Source of the DNA: Ectopseudomonas chengduensis
GTDB taxonomy: Bacteria > Pseudomonadota > Gammaproteobacteria > Pseudomonadales > Pseudomonadaceae
Assembly (NCBI RefSeq): GCF_015712065.1
Contig: NZ_JACFYZ010000004.1
Span: 310,001 to 374,000, forward strand
Length of the DNA stretch: 64,000 bases
Direction: 5' to 3'
In this document: in pieces, positions 8,591-16,585 of the stretch
How positions within the stretch are numbered: the stretch's first letter is position 1
Layout of the letters: each line of letters begins with the position of its first letter
The notes under the pieces: generated by a model
The model's database searches: none
Told to the model about the DNA's origin: nothing
The model's input: only the letters and a program-made list of their open reading frames with translations
Made by a program: the position numbers and the translations under genes

Positions 8591-8722
8591 TCAGGCGTCC
8601 GGTGAGTGGCTGCCGAGTAGGGTCTGGCCGTGCTTTTTCTCGCGCTTGGCCATGCGTTTCTCATGCGCCGTTTTCAGCGGTTTCTTCTTGCCTTCTTTGT
8701 GTGAATCCATGCTTTTGCTCAT
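8591..8722 (-). CDS. Small Lys-rich protein, 43 residues
   Basis: A short gene encoding 43 residues, beginning MSKSMDSHKEGKKKPLK and ending LLGSHSPDA. Nearly a third of it is Lys or Arg in the pattern GKKKPLKTAHEKRMAKREKK, so it probably binds nucleic acid or the ribosome or is disordered. GGAG lies 8 bases before the ATG, which supports real translation. I recall short Lys-rich genes of this type in pseudomonads but cannot name a function. It lies upstream of the yebC-like gene on the same strand and divergent from the gene at 8926. Confidence 0.7.
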   Translation of the reverse strand: MSKSMDSHKEGKKKPLKTAHEKRMAKREKKHGQTLLGSHSPDA

Positions 8723-8925
8723 GCTCGTGTCTCCGGGAAGTAGGTCATTGACTGGGGGGATGCGTTCGGGTCACTGCCACCTCCTCGGCTCATGTAGCCG
8801 ACTGCAATGCGGTATCGCCTTTCAAGCATAGCTGGCGGGCAACACCCTGTTGCGAATCGTTGGTCGTCACTGTGTCTGGTTTTTCTATGCTTGCTCTTTG
8901 TCGTCATTCGCTCGAGGAACTCAGC

Positions 8926-9639
8926 ATGCTCCGTTTACTTCACCGTTTCGCCGCCGCGCTCGGCCTGCTTGTACTGCTGGGCGGCGCCCCGGCGCTGGTA
9001 CAGGCGGACGCCCTGCGTATCGGCATTATTGGCACCGGCAATATCGGCAGCCCGCTGGCGCGGCTGTGGGTCGAAGCCGGGCACGAGGTGATGATTTCCT
9101 CGCGCAACCCCGAACGCCTGCAGCCGCTGGCCGATGAGCTGGGCGAACGTGCCCGCGTCGGCACCCCGCGGGAGGCGGCGGCCTTTGGCGAGGTGATCAT
9201 GTTGGCGGTGCCCTATGCTGCGACGCCGCAGGTCGGCCGTGACTACGCCACTGAGCTGGCCGGCAAGGTGGTGCTGGACGCCGGCAATCCACGACCGGGG
9301 CGCGATGGTCCGATGGCCGAGGCGGCGGTCGAGATGGGCGCTGGATTGGCTTCGCAGCAGTTTCTGCCGGGCGTGCGCCTGGTGCGCGCGTTCAACGCCA
9401 TTTCCGCGCACAACCTGCGTAGTCAGGCCCATCGCAGCGGCGAGAAACTGGCCATCCCGCTGGCCGCGGATGACGAGGCGGCGCTGCAGGTGGCAGCGCG
9501 TCTGGTGACCGATGCTGGCTTCGATCCGGTGATAGTCGGGCCGCTGGCCAGCGCCAAGTCCTTCGATTTCAACAGCGGCGTGTCGGCGCGCATGCCCACC
9601 GCGAGTGAGTTACGCGAACTGCTGGGGTTGCAGCCTTAG
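8926..9639 (+). CDS. Exported F420-dependent NADP reductase-like Rossmann protein
   Basis: A 237-residue protein. Residues 1-28 form a Sec-type signal peptide (LLHRFAAALGLLVLLGG, then ALVQADA). The rest is a Rossmann domain of the NADP_oxidored/F420 reductase type: GIIGTGNIGSPLARLW binds a dinucleotide, followed by SSRNPERLQ, VIMLAVPYAA, GKVVLDAGNP and RAFNAIS. Related proteins in bacteria without F420 are of unknown use. Export of a nucleotide-binding fold is odd. The ATG at 8926 has GAGGA 7 bases upstream. It converges on the TauE gene across a structured repeat. Confidence 0.8.
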   Translation: MLRLLHRFAAALGLLVLLGGAPALVQADALRIGIIGTGNIGSPLARLWVEAGHEVMISSRNPERLQPLADELGERARVGTPREAAAFGEVIMLAVPYAATPQVGRDYATELAGKVVLDAGNPRPGRDGPMAEAAVEMGAGLASQQFLPGVRLVRAFNAISAHNLRSQAHRSGEKLAIPLAADDEAALQVAARLVTDAGFDPVIVGPLASAKSFDFNSGVSARMPTASELRELLGLQP

Positions 9640-9642
9640 GCA

Positions 9643-9790
9643 TTGTACGAAAAGTGCCTGCGCTCGGTGATGCTGCGTTGAAACCCCTCTCAGAATGCTC
9701 ATTTACAACACGTAAACTCGCATGCGAGCCCAGTGCGTTCTTCGAGGGGTTTCGCCTTGCCTGACCATCGCTCGACGACTTTTCGTACAA
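9643..9790. repeat. Structured dispersed repeat, copy 1
   Basis: A 148-base element bounded by a perfect 13-bp inverted repeat (TTGTACGAAAAGT at 9643-9655, ACTTTTCGTACAA at 9778-9790). Inside is a second perfect 10-bp pair (GAAACCCCTC at 9680-9689, GAGGGGTTTC at 9744-9753), a small hairpin TTTAC-N5-GTAAA (9702-9716) and a palindrome CTCGCATGCGAG (9717-9728). A second copy lies at 58848-58989 with the same centre but different, still complementary, stems. It fills the gap between two convergent genes. Confidence 0.85.
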
Positions 9791-9804
9791 AGCCTTAGCA
9801 GGCG

Positions 9805-10539
9805 TCAGAGGTAACGCCAGATCAACTGCACACCCGCCATGAGAATGCCCAGCCGCGCGATACGGTAGAACCACAGGTGGTTGACTCGTGACTGCAGCCA
9901 CAGGCCGCTCCAAACGCCCAGCGGGACGATGGGTGCGAGCATCAGACTCAGCAGCAGATTGTCCTGGGTGAACTGGCCCAGCGCCGCATAGGGGAACAGC
10001 TTGGCGGCGTTGGTCAGCAGGAAGAACAGGTTGATGGTGGCGACGAAGCGCACCTTGTCCAGCTGCTGCGGCAGCAGGTGCATCATCACCGGCGGGCCGC
10101 CAGCGTGGGCGACGAAGCTGGTGAAGCCGGCCAGGCTCGACAGCAGTGTGCCGCGCCCTTTGTGCAATGGGCGTGGCGCCTGGTTGCCAAGCACCAGACC
10201 GAGCCCGACGAAGGTGATGGCGATGGCGCCGATCAGCAGGCCGATGGCGCGTTCGTCGAACAAACCGAAGGTCATCGAGCCGATGGCGATGCCGATCACC
10301 GCGCCCGGCAGCATGACCTTGAGGTTGGCCATATCCCACTTGCCCCAGTAGGCCTTCAGGCCCACCACATCGGCCAGACAGAGAATCGGCAGCATCACCG
10401 CCACCGCTTGTTTCGGCGAAGTGGCCAGGGCCAGCAACGGCACGGCGATGCCGCCCAGGGCGCCGCCAAAGCCACCCTTGGACAGCCCGGTGAGAAACAC
10501 CGCGGGCAAGGCGAACAGAAGGAAATCGTGCAGAGTCAT
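9805..10539 (-). CDS. TauE/SafE-family membrane transporter
   Basis: A 244-residue integral membrane protein of the TSUP (TauE/SafE) family, which exports or imports organic sulfonates, sulfite-like anions or other small acids. About eight hydrophobic helices are visible. The family signatures appear as GLSKGGFGGALGGIAVPLL near the N terminus and FTSFVAHAGGPPVMMHLLP in the second half. The substrate cannot be told and no sulfur gene is beside it. It converges with the F420 reductase-like gene, with the structured repeat between their 3' ends. Confidence 0.88.
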   Translation of the reverse strand: MTLHDFLLFALPAVFLTGLSKGGFGGALGGIAVPLLALATSPKQAVAVMLPILCLADVVGLKAYWGKWDMANLKVMLPGAVIGIAIGSMTFGLFDERAIGLLIGAIAITFVGLGLVLGNQAPRPLHKGRGTLLSSLAGFTSFVAHAGGPPVMMHLLPQQLDKVRFVATINLFFLLTNAAKLFPYAALGQFTQDNLLLSLMLAPIVPLGVWSGLWLQSRVNHLWFYRIARLGILMAGVQLIWRYL

Positions 10540-10678
10540 GGGCTTGGCGTAACGCTACAAAAGCGCGCAGGTTAGCAGCCGTCAGTGTCTGTGTGGCTTT
10601 TTTCCTCGGCCTCTGTGTCTGTCTGCTGCGGGGTGAGGCTGCTCTAATGCCGGCTCACTCAACCCGAGGTTCGTGCTC

Positions 10679-11572
10679 ATGACACCCAAGGATCTGCTGC
10701 TGGCGCTGCTGGTGATCGTCGTCTGGGGGCTGAACTTCGTGGTGATCAAGGTCGGCCTGCACGGCATGCCGCCGATGCTGATGGGCGCTCTGCGCTTCAT
10801 GCTCGCAGCCTTTCCGGCGATCCTCTTCGTGCGTCGCCCGCAGGTGCCGCTGCGCTGGATGCTGGCCTATGGCATGACCATTTCAGTGGGGCAGTTCGCC
10901 TTTCTCTTCTATGCCATGTACGTCGGCATGCCGGCTGGCCTGGCGTCGCTGGTGCTGCAGTCGCAGGCGTTCTTCACCCTGTTCTTCGCCGCGCTGTTTC
11001 TCGGTGAGCGGCTGCGTGGCAGCAATCTGTTCGGCTTGCTGGTGGCAGCCAGCGGCCTGGTGTTGATCGGCTTGCAGGGCGGGCAGGCGATGACCCTGGC
11101 GGGCTTCGCCCTGACCATCGCCGCGGCCTCGATGTGGGCGCTGGGCAACGTGGTAACGCGCAAGCTGGGCAAGGTCAATCTGGTCGGCCTGGTGGTCTGG
11201 GGCAGCCTGATACCGCCGCTGCCATTTCTGGCCCTGTCGCTGTGGCTGGAAGGGCCGGAGCTGATCAGCCAGTCGCTGCGCACGCTTGGCGTGGACTCGC
11301 TGCTGGTGCTGGCCTACCTGGCATTCGGCGCCACCATTCTTGGTTACGGGCTCTGGAGCCGCCTGCTGTCGCGTTATCCGGCCAGCCAGGTGGCACCGTT
11401 CTCGCTGCTGGTGCCGGTGGTGGGCATCAGCTCCTCGGCGCTGCTGCTGGGCGAACGTCTCGGCAGCTTGCAGATGGTCGGCGCGGCGCTGGTCATGGCC
11501 GGGCTGTTGATCAACGTCTGGGGCGGGCGCTTGCTCGATAGCTGGCGGCAACGGGCTCCAGGGGCTGTTTGA
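10679..11572 (+). CDS. EamA-family drug/metabolite transporter
   Basis: About 297 residues with ten hydrophobic helices in two EamA repeats of five. The start KDLLLALLVIVVWGLNFVVI and the motif SLVLQSQAFFTLFFAALFLGERL are typical of EamA/YdcZ exporters of amino acids or metabolites; a second GERLGSLQMVGAALVMAGL marks the end of the other repeat. I use ATG 10679, 9 bases after GAGG; the GTG at 10673 is too close to that site. The cargo is unknown, but relatives of this subtype in E. coli export O-acetylserine and cysteine. No operon partner. Confidence 0.87.
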   Translation: MTPKDLLLALLVIVVWGLNFVVIKVGLHGMPPMLMGALRFMLAAFPAILFVRRPQVPLRWMLAYGMTISVGQFAFLFYAMYVGMPAGLASLVLQSQAFFTLFFAALFLGERLRGSNLFGLLVAASGLVLIGLQGGQAMTLAGFALTIAAASMWALGNVVTRKLGKVNLVGLVVWGSLIPPLPFLALSLWLEGPELISQSLRTLGVDSLLVLAYLAFGATILGYGLWSRLLSRYPASQVAPFSLLVPVVGISSSALLLGERLGSLQMVGAALVMAGLLINVWGGRLLDSWRQRAPGAV

Positions 11573-11642
11573 CACACTTGTTGCAGGTACGACACGACAG
11601 ATTCTGTCGCATGCCAGTGAGTTAAGCGGAGAAGATGAGTGT

Positions 11643-11717
11643 GTAGGAGCCAGCTTGCTGGCGATCCAGTGTATGGAGCCCACTTACACAAAGCATCGCC
11701 GGCAAGCCGCCTCCTAC
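11643..11717. repeat. REP pair, GTAGGAGCC family
   Basis: An inverted pair: GTAGGAGCCAGCTTGCTGG at 11643 onward, and its counterpart ATCGCCGGCAAGCCGCC through CTCCTAC ending at 11717. The same family appears singly at 18517 and as a pair at 48549-48621. It lies in the 184-base gap between two convergent genes. Confidence 0.85.
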
Positions 11718-11756
11718 GCGCTTATAGCGCTGAGGGCGGTGTTTACGGAATCAACA

Positions 11757-12305
11757 TTAGGCTTGCGGAGGCTGCTCCGGCAGGCGTTCGAGGATCTGAT
11801 CCAGGCGTTGCTGGATGCGTTGGTCGATCTTCTCGTGCAGGCGCATGATTTCCAGTTCGGCGCGCAGGTTCACCTCGAAGTCCAGGCGTGCAGCCAGACG
11901 ATCCTTCGTCGCCTGGCGGTTCTGGCTCATCATGATGATCGGTGCCTGGATGGCCGCCACGGTCGACAGCATCAGGTTGAGGAAGATGTAAGGGTAGGGG
12001 TCGAAGGCCATGCCGAAGTGCGACAGCACGTCGGTGTTGAGCAGCATCCAGCCGAGCATGGTCAGCGAAAAACAGATGATGAAGGTCCAGGAACCACCGA
12101 CCGATGCGACCCGATCAGAAAGCCTCTCGCCGAAAGACGATTGTTCATCCGAGGCGTCGGCGGCATCGCGGCTGATGGGGCGGCGCTGGCGAATCTGTTC
12201 GAGCACATGGCTTTCTTCCGGCTCGAGCTCGTGGATTGCCTTGCCAAGCAGGTTCTGGGCGAGGTGTTGCAGCGGGTGCTGGGTGCTGTTGCTCATTGTG
12301 GCCAT
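11757..12305 (-). CDS. DUF1003 membrane protein
   Basis: A 179-182-residue protein of the DUF1003 family. Two membrane helices are clear: GSWTFIICFSLTMLGWMLLN and YPYIFLNLMLSTVAAIQAPI, the latter followed by the family hallmark IIMMSQNRQATKDRLAARLD. The C-terminal third is charged and helical (NLRAELEIMRLHEKIDQRI) and may form a coiled coil. Function is unknown; some relatives lie near metal or magnesium transport genes. The start may be either of two Mets three codons apart (12305 or 12296), and no strong ribosome-binding site decides it. Confidence 0.85.
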   Translation of the reverse strand: MATMSNSTQHPLQHLAQNLLGKAIHELEPEESHVLEQIRQRRPISRDAADASDEQSSFGERLSDRVASVGGSWTFIICFSLTMLGWMLLNTDVLSHFGMAFDPYPYIFLNLMLSTVAAIQAPIIMMSQNRQATKDRLAARLDFEVNLRAELEIMRLHEKIDQRIQQRLDQILERLPEQPPQA

Positions 12306-12368
12306 TCATCCGAGGCAGAGACGTCGAAGCGATGCTGAACTGCTTCACGAGCCTTGTCACCTCTGCTG

Positions 12369-13886
12369 TTAGGCATGCACTCCAGCACTTTCCAGCCGAT
12401 TTCGACCATTGTTCTTGGCTCGATAAAGTGCTTGGTCGGCCGCCTCGATAAGCGCCAGTGCCTGCCTCGTGCTGTCCCGCTGATCCGCCGTCAGGTTGGC
12501 CACGCCGGAACTCACCGTGACCCTCGCGAAGGGACTTGCCTGGTGCTCCAGGTCGCGCTGTTCCAGGCTCTGCATGAAGCTTTGGGCGACGGCTTCAGCC
12601 CCTTCAAGTGTGGTGTTCGGCAGGATCACTGCCAGCTCCTCGCCGCCATAACGGGCGGCCAGATCGCCGGGCCGGCGTACGCACTGCTTGAGCACCTCTG
12701 CCACGGCTCGCAGGCAGTCATCACCAGCTACATGACCGTAGTGGTCGTTGTAACGCTTGAACATATCGATATCGAACAGCAGCAGTGACAGGGAGGAGCC
12801 GCGACGCTGCGCGCGGCGAATTTCCATTTCCAGGGTCTGGTCGAAGCTGCGGCGGTTGGCCAGGTCGGTCAAGCCATCCTGTGAGGCGAGAACCTCCAGC
12901 CGGGCGTTGGCATCAAGGAGTTCCTCGCGGGCGTTGAGCAGTTGCGCCTCGGCGCGCGAACGACGGCGGATATCGACGATCAGGTATTGGCCAATGATGC
13001 TCACGGCAGCCAGCAACAGCATGATCAGCGCGGTGAACAGCTCGGCGTTGTGGCGCCAGGCTGCCAAGGCGTCGTCGCGGCCGAGTGCGACGATGGTGAT
13101 CAGCGGCAGGCGATCATTGCGGCGGAAGGCATAGACACGCTCGACACCATCGATGCGGGAGGTCTGTACGCTGGTGCCTTCGCGTTGTTCGCGCAGCTGT
13201 TGCAGGATGGGGGAGTCGGACCAGTCCAGGCCGACATCCTGCTCACGAAATGGCTGGCGAAACAGCAGTTTGGCGTCGCCGGTGGAGAGGCTCATCGAGC
13301 CGTGTTTGCCGAGATCCAGGCTGCCGAAGAAGCTCAGAAAGTGCTCGACGCCCAGCGTCACGGCCACCACGCCGGCGAAACGACCCTCACCGTCGTTCAG
13401 GCGACGGCTGACGGTGAAGACCCAGTCACCGGTAATACGGCTCTTGATGGTGGGGCCGATGAAAGTGCCGGTGGAAGGATCGTTGCGATGATGGATGAAG
13501 AATGCGCGATCGGCGGCGTTGAGATTTTGTCCTGGCGGCAGGGTCGATGCCAGCAGGCGGTTGCCTTGCTCGTCGTAGATGACGATGGCATTGGCCAACC
13601 CAAGCACTTCACTCTGTTGCTGCAGCAGTGCCTGCAGGCGTTCTTGTTCGTGCACGGCCGGGCCGTTGTGTTGCATGCGCTCGGCCAGGTCGATCAGCAC
13701 CAGTTCCGACTGGCGAATGACTCCTTCCGTATAGTTGTCCAGCGCCTGGGCCAGGTTGAGGTTGGCCACGTTCAGCTCTTGCAGCGCGCGTTCACGCGAG
13801 AACCAGACCTGCCAGGCGGTCAGCAACGCCAGCGACAGGCAGATGAATACCAGGAGGATGGACGCGAGCCGAATACCACGTTTCAT
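12369..13886 (-). CDS. Sensor diguanylate cyclase (Cache-like + GGDEF)
   Basis: A 505-residue inner-membrane enzyme that should make cyclic di-GMP in response to an outside signal. Order: membrane helix (about 8-28), periplasmic Cache-like sensor (about 30-290, with ADRAFFIHHRNDPSTG and ITGDWVFTVSRRL), second helix (about 300-322), short coiled coil and a GGDEF domain with DGLTDLANRRSFD, DIDMFKRYNDHYGH and GGEEL. RPGD five residues before GGEEL is an intact inhibitory site. GGEEL in place of GGEEF is a common active form. I start at MKRGIRLAS; a longer in-frame extension overlaps the parvulin gene and looks unlike protein. Confidence 0.88.
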   Translation of the reverse strand: MKRGIRLASILLVFICLSLALLTAWQVWFSRERALQELNVANLNLAQALDNYTEGVIRQSELVLIDLAERMQHNGPAVHEQERLQALLQQQSEVLGLANAIVIYDEQGNRLLASTLPPGQNLNAADRAFFIHHRNDPSTGTFIGPTIKSRITGDWVFTVSRRLNDGEGRFAGVVAVTLGVEHFLSFFGSLDLGKHGSMSLSTGDAKLLFRQPFREQDVGLDWSDSPILQQLREQREGTSVQTSRIDGVERVYAFRRNDRLPLITIVALGRDDALAAWRHNAELFTALIMLLLAAVSIIGQYLIVDIRRRSRAEAQLLNAREELLDANARLEVLASQDGLTDLANRRSFDQTLEMEIRRAQRRGSSLSLLLFDIDMFKRYNDHYGHVAGDDCLRAVAEVLKQCVRRPGDLAARYGGEELAVILPNTTLEGAEAVAQSFMQSLEQRDLEHQASPFARVTVSSGVANLTADQRDSTRQALALIEAADQALYRAKNNGRNRLESAGVHA

Positions 13887-13937
13887 GGTGAAACCCAGAG
13901 CCCTACTACAGGGTGCTGAAAAGGCTTGGGAAAACAG

Positions 13938-13959
13938 AAGGGCCGCACTGGCGGCCCTT
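13938..13959 (-). terminator. Terminator after ppiC
   Basis: A 9-bp GC-rich stem (AAGGGCCGC / GCGGCCCTT) with a 4-base loop. On the minus strand it is followed by TTCTGTTTT. It lies 14 bases after the parvulin stop and before the next same-strand gene at 13886, so it separates the two units. Confidence 0.75.
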
Positions 13960-13972
13960 CCGTAGCGAACGA

Positions 13973-14254
13973 TCAGTCCTGACGGCTGGTGACTTCCAGC
14001 AGGTGATAACCGAACTGGGTCTTCACCGGGCCCTGCACCACGCCGACCGGCGCGCTGAAGACCACGGTGTCGAATTCCTTGACCATCTGACCGGGGCCGA
14101 ACGAGCCCAGGTCGCCGCCGCTGCGGCCGGACGGGCAGGAGGAATTGTCTTTGGCCAGTTGGGCGAAGTCGGCCCCACCTTCGATGGCGGCTTTCAGTTC
14201 GTTGCACTTGTCTTCGCTGGCAACCAGGATGTGGCGGGCAGTGGCGCGGGCCAT
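13973..14254 (-). CDS. ppiC: Parvulin-type peptidyl-prolyl isomerase
   Basis: A 93-residue single-domain parvulin that speeds cis-trans isomerisation at proline. Nearly the whole protein is the rotamase domain: MARATARHILVASEDKC, FAQLAKDNSSCPSGRSGGDL, GSFGPGQMVKEFD and the ending QFGYHLLEV. Length and sequence match E. coli PpiC, which is cytoplasmic, and no signal peptide is present here. AGGAGGT lies 7 bases before this ATG, so the longer reading frame is not used. It is a single-gene unit with its own terminator. Confidence 0.93.
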   Translation of the reverse strand: MARATARHILVASEDKCNELKAAIEGGADFAQLAKDNSSCPSGRSGGDLGSFGPGQMVKEFDTVVFSAPVGVVQGPVKTQFGYHLLEVTSRQD

Positions 14255-14421
14255 GGGAGTACCTCCTATCAATGAAGGTGCAGAGCCTAGCGCAATCGCC
14301 TCGACAAGCAAACGGTCGGCCGTTCGTCCATTCGTCAGGAGTCGCCTCGGCGTCTGGCTTGTCCCATCTTCTGTAAGTGGGCATATGCCCTGAACTCGGG
14401 TTTCACTGAGGAGGCTTGCAG

Positions 14422-14763
14422 ATGAACACCCTGAGCATCGACGGTTGGCGCAAGGCCGACAATGACAGCAAATCCATACCCATCGGGACCCTGCAGTTCC
14501 ATGTCAGCGAGGCTGAGCACCTGCGCCTGGAGCAGGCCGAGGAGCAGCTGCAACGCAGCGGGCTCAGAGACACGATGATCGACGCCGACATGCAGACACT
14601 GGAGCTGGTCATGCCCGACGGCTTTGGCCCGCTGAGCGAATGCAAATGGCGCGTGTACCTTGGCGGCGAAGAGGGGCGCGGCCAGTTTCATCTGGTCGGT
14701 TACAGCGCCGAGGATGGCTGCCTGATCTACAGCAATGCGGTAATGGTCGATCTGCTGGGGTGA
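14422..14763 (+). CDS. Conserved hypothetical protein, 113 residues
   Basis: A soluble, acidic protein with no export signal. It begins MNTLSIDGWRKADNDSK and ends with a beta-rich part (WRVYLGGEEGRGQFHLVGY, CLIYSNAVMVDLLG). The middle EAEHLRLEQAEEQLQRSG is helical. I recognise no family. GAGGAGG 7 bases before the ATG is a very strong ribosome-binding site, so expression is likely. The gene is divergent from ppiC. Confidence 0.7.
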   Translation: MNTLSIDGWRKADNDSKSIPIGTLQFHVSEAEHLRLEQAEEQLQRSGLRDTMIDADMQTLELVMPDGFGPLSECKWRVYLGGEEGRGQFHLVGYSAEDGCLIYSNAVMVDLLG

Positions 14764-14898
14764 CTGGCACAGGCAAAACCTTGCCCCGGGGTGGCAAGTC
14801 ACTGCCGCGAATGTGTGTGCAAGCCGCGTAGTGACCGGCCTGCAGCGACTGGCCCGGAATCTGCTTTGCATGAGGCGAACGGATTTCGCGGAGGTCTC

Positions 14899-15348
14899 AT
14901 GACCAGTATCAACAACAGCACGCCTGCCATGCTCAGCTACTACGGCAGTCAGCTCAACAATCGCTCGAGTGCAGCTAGTGGCGAAGCAGGCAACCAGGCC
15001 ACTCAGGACCCGCTGGCCGGCCTGAGACGTTTCGCCAAGCAGGTGGTGGCGCGCAGTGAGGGCGGGCTGCTGCGTGCGATGCATGGCGGCGCGGCGCAGC
15101 CCGGCAACACGGTGCAGGGCAGTGGCGACAGTCAGCCTGCGACGCCTTCGGTGATCCAATTGCCGGATGTGATGCAGCTCGATCGCGACGATGCCGCCAC
15201 GCTGCTGGCGCAGGTGCAGAAGATGGTGGACGCCGGCATGGATGGCAGTGTGCGCATCTCCGGCCACAACGGCGACAAGCAGACCGACTCGCTGGAAACC
15301 TACCGTCAGTGGTTGCAGGAAAAGGGCGGGGTCAGCATCTACGTCTGA
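14899..15348 (+). CDS. Hypothetical protein, 149 residues
   Basis: No known domain. The N-terminal 40 residues are Ser/Asn-rich and disordered-looking (MTSINNSTPAMLSYYGSQLNN), the middle has a basic helix (GLRRFAKQVVARSEGGLLRA), and the C-terminal half a regular helix pair (DDAATLLAQVQKMVDAG ... SLETYRQWLQEKG). GCGGAGG 4 bases before the ATG supports the start. The composition resembles secreted or surface-apparatus-associated proteins in pseudomonads, but I cannot support a role. It converges with a diguanylate cyclase gene 11 bases away. Confidence 0.65.
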   Translation: MTSINNSTPAMLSYYGSQLNNRSSAASGEAGNQATQDPLAGLRRFAKQVVARSEGGLLRAMHGGAAQPGNTVQGSGDSQPATPSVIQLPDVMQLDRDDAATLLAQVQKMVDAGMDGSVRISGHNGDKQTDSLETYRQWLQEKGGVSIYV

Positions 15349-15359
15349 TCCGCACCCGT

Positions 15360-16400
15360 TCAGCCCAGAGCGGGCTCTACGTCCTCTCGGGTAATCACCC
15401 GGTTGCGCCCGGCGCGCTTGGCCGCGTAGGTGCGCCTGTCCGCCGCCAGCATCAGCTCGTCCAGTGATTGCCCGTCCACCCCGAAGCAGGCCACCCCGGC
15501 GCTCAGCGTCATGTGTAGCGTGGTCTCATCCACCGCCAGCGGCTGTGCAGCCAGGCGTTCGCGCAGGCTCTCGGCGATTTCTCGCGCTTGCGTCGCCTTG
15601 CTGCCTGGCAGCAGCACGGCAAATTCCTCACCGCCCAGGCGGCAGAACAGATCAGTGACCCGTAAACGCTGCGCCAGCACCGTGGCGAAGTGCACCAGGG
15701 CGCGGTCGCCGACCTCGTGGCCGAAGCGGTCGTTGATCTGTTTGAAGTGATCGATATCGACGAATACCAACGAAAGCGGCGTGCCATTGCGCTGCGCGTG
15801 GGCACGCTCGCGCTCGAATACCTCGGCCAGCTTCAGCCGGTTTGGCAAGCCGGTCAGGGAATCGGTGGTTGCCTGGTCGGTCAGACGCTGTTCGTTGAGA
15901 AGGCGGCTGCGTTCGTAGATGTGCGCAAAGATCATCACCGCCAGACTGGCCAGACCTAGATTGGCGATGATCTCGACGTTTTGCAGCAATTGATCGGAAG
16001 AAAACCGCCGGCTGAAGACGAACAGGCCGATGCCGACGAACAGCACCGAGCCGTACATACCCAGACGCAACCCCAGCAGCAGGTAGCAGATGATCGGAAT
16101 CGACTGGATCCAGGCGAACACCGCGAAGCTGGTGTGGGTCTGAGCCAGCGCCAAAATCATGATGCTGAAGAACGGCAGCAGGTAAACCGCGGTCAATAGC
16201 TGCAGGTTGCGCGTTCGGTCGACAATGGTCAGCAGATACAGCGACACAGCGGCGTAGCCGATCTCCAGACCGGCCAGCAACCAGTTGTCGTGCAGCAGAT
16301 TGACCACGGAGAAGAACAAACCACCGCTCAAGGTGATCCATAGCAAGGCTTTGAGGACCAGGCGACGATGTTGTTCGTTCTTGGCGAAGTAACCGGGCAT
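15360..16400 (-). CDS. Membrane diguanylate cyclase (GGDEF)
   Basis: A 346-residue enzyme with about six hydrophobic helices (residues 18-165, for example LKALLWITLSGGLFFSVV) joined by a short linker helix to a GGDEF domain. Catalytic motifs: TDSLTGLPNRLKL, DIDHFKQINDRFGHEVG and GGEEF. RVTD five residues before GGEEF gives an intact RxxD inhibitory site. The membrane part resembles a 7TM-type input module without a recognised ligand. It is the third intact cyclase within 15 kb; its membrane domain does not resemble that of the cyclase at 1670. Confidence 0.87.
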   Translation of the reverse strand: MPGYFAKNEQHRRLVLKALLWITLSGGLFFSVVNLLHDNWLLAGLEIGYAAVSLYLLTIVDRTRNLQLLTAVYLLPFFSIMILALAQTHTSFAVFAWIQSIPIICYLLLGLRLGMYGSVLFVGIGLFVFSRRFSSDQLLQNVEIIANLGLASLAVMIFAHIYERSRLLNEQRLTDQATTDSLTGLPNRLKLAEVFERERAHAQRNGTPLSLVFVDIDHFKQINDRFGHEVGDRALVHFATVLAQRLRVTDLFCRLGGEEFAVLLPGSKATQAREIAESLRERLAAQPLAVDETTLHMTLSAGVACFGVDGQSLDELMLAADRRTYAAKRAGRNRVITREDVEPALG

Positions 16401-16585
16401 CAGTGTTCTCGAGCGGGAGAGGCAAGTGCGTAAATTGTTCGATGACGGCAGAGGGCGTCATGCAGGAACCCTGCCGTTCGGCCGCGATCCCAGTGTACGC
16501 GGGCGTTCGATGGGACCAGGAAACCGGCCATGATCCTGCGCCGGAAATTGCGTCAGAATCACGACGTTAGTTGGGAGAGGGCGGT

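Noticed and set aside
8719..8907. Minus-strand 62-residue frame before the F420 reductase-like gene
   Set aside because: No ribosome-binding site, overlaps the start of the Lys-rich small gene, and has no recognisable sequence.
12369..14384. Long N-terminal extension of the Cache-GGDEF protein up to 14384
   Set aside because: The extra 165 residues are Arg/Pro/Gly-rich, overlap ppiC on the same strand in another frame and cross its terminator.
14764..14785. A sigma-54-like TGGCAC ... TTGC sequence before the gene at 14899
   Set aside because: The spacing between the two elements is ten bases, not five, so it cannot be a -24/-12 promoter.
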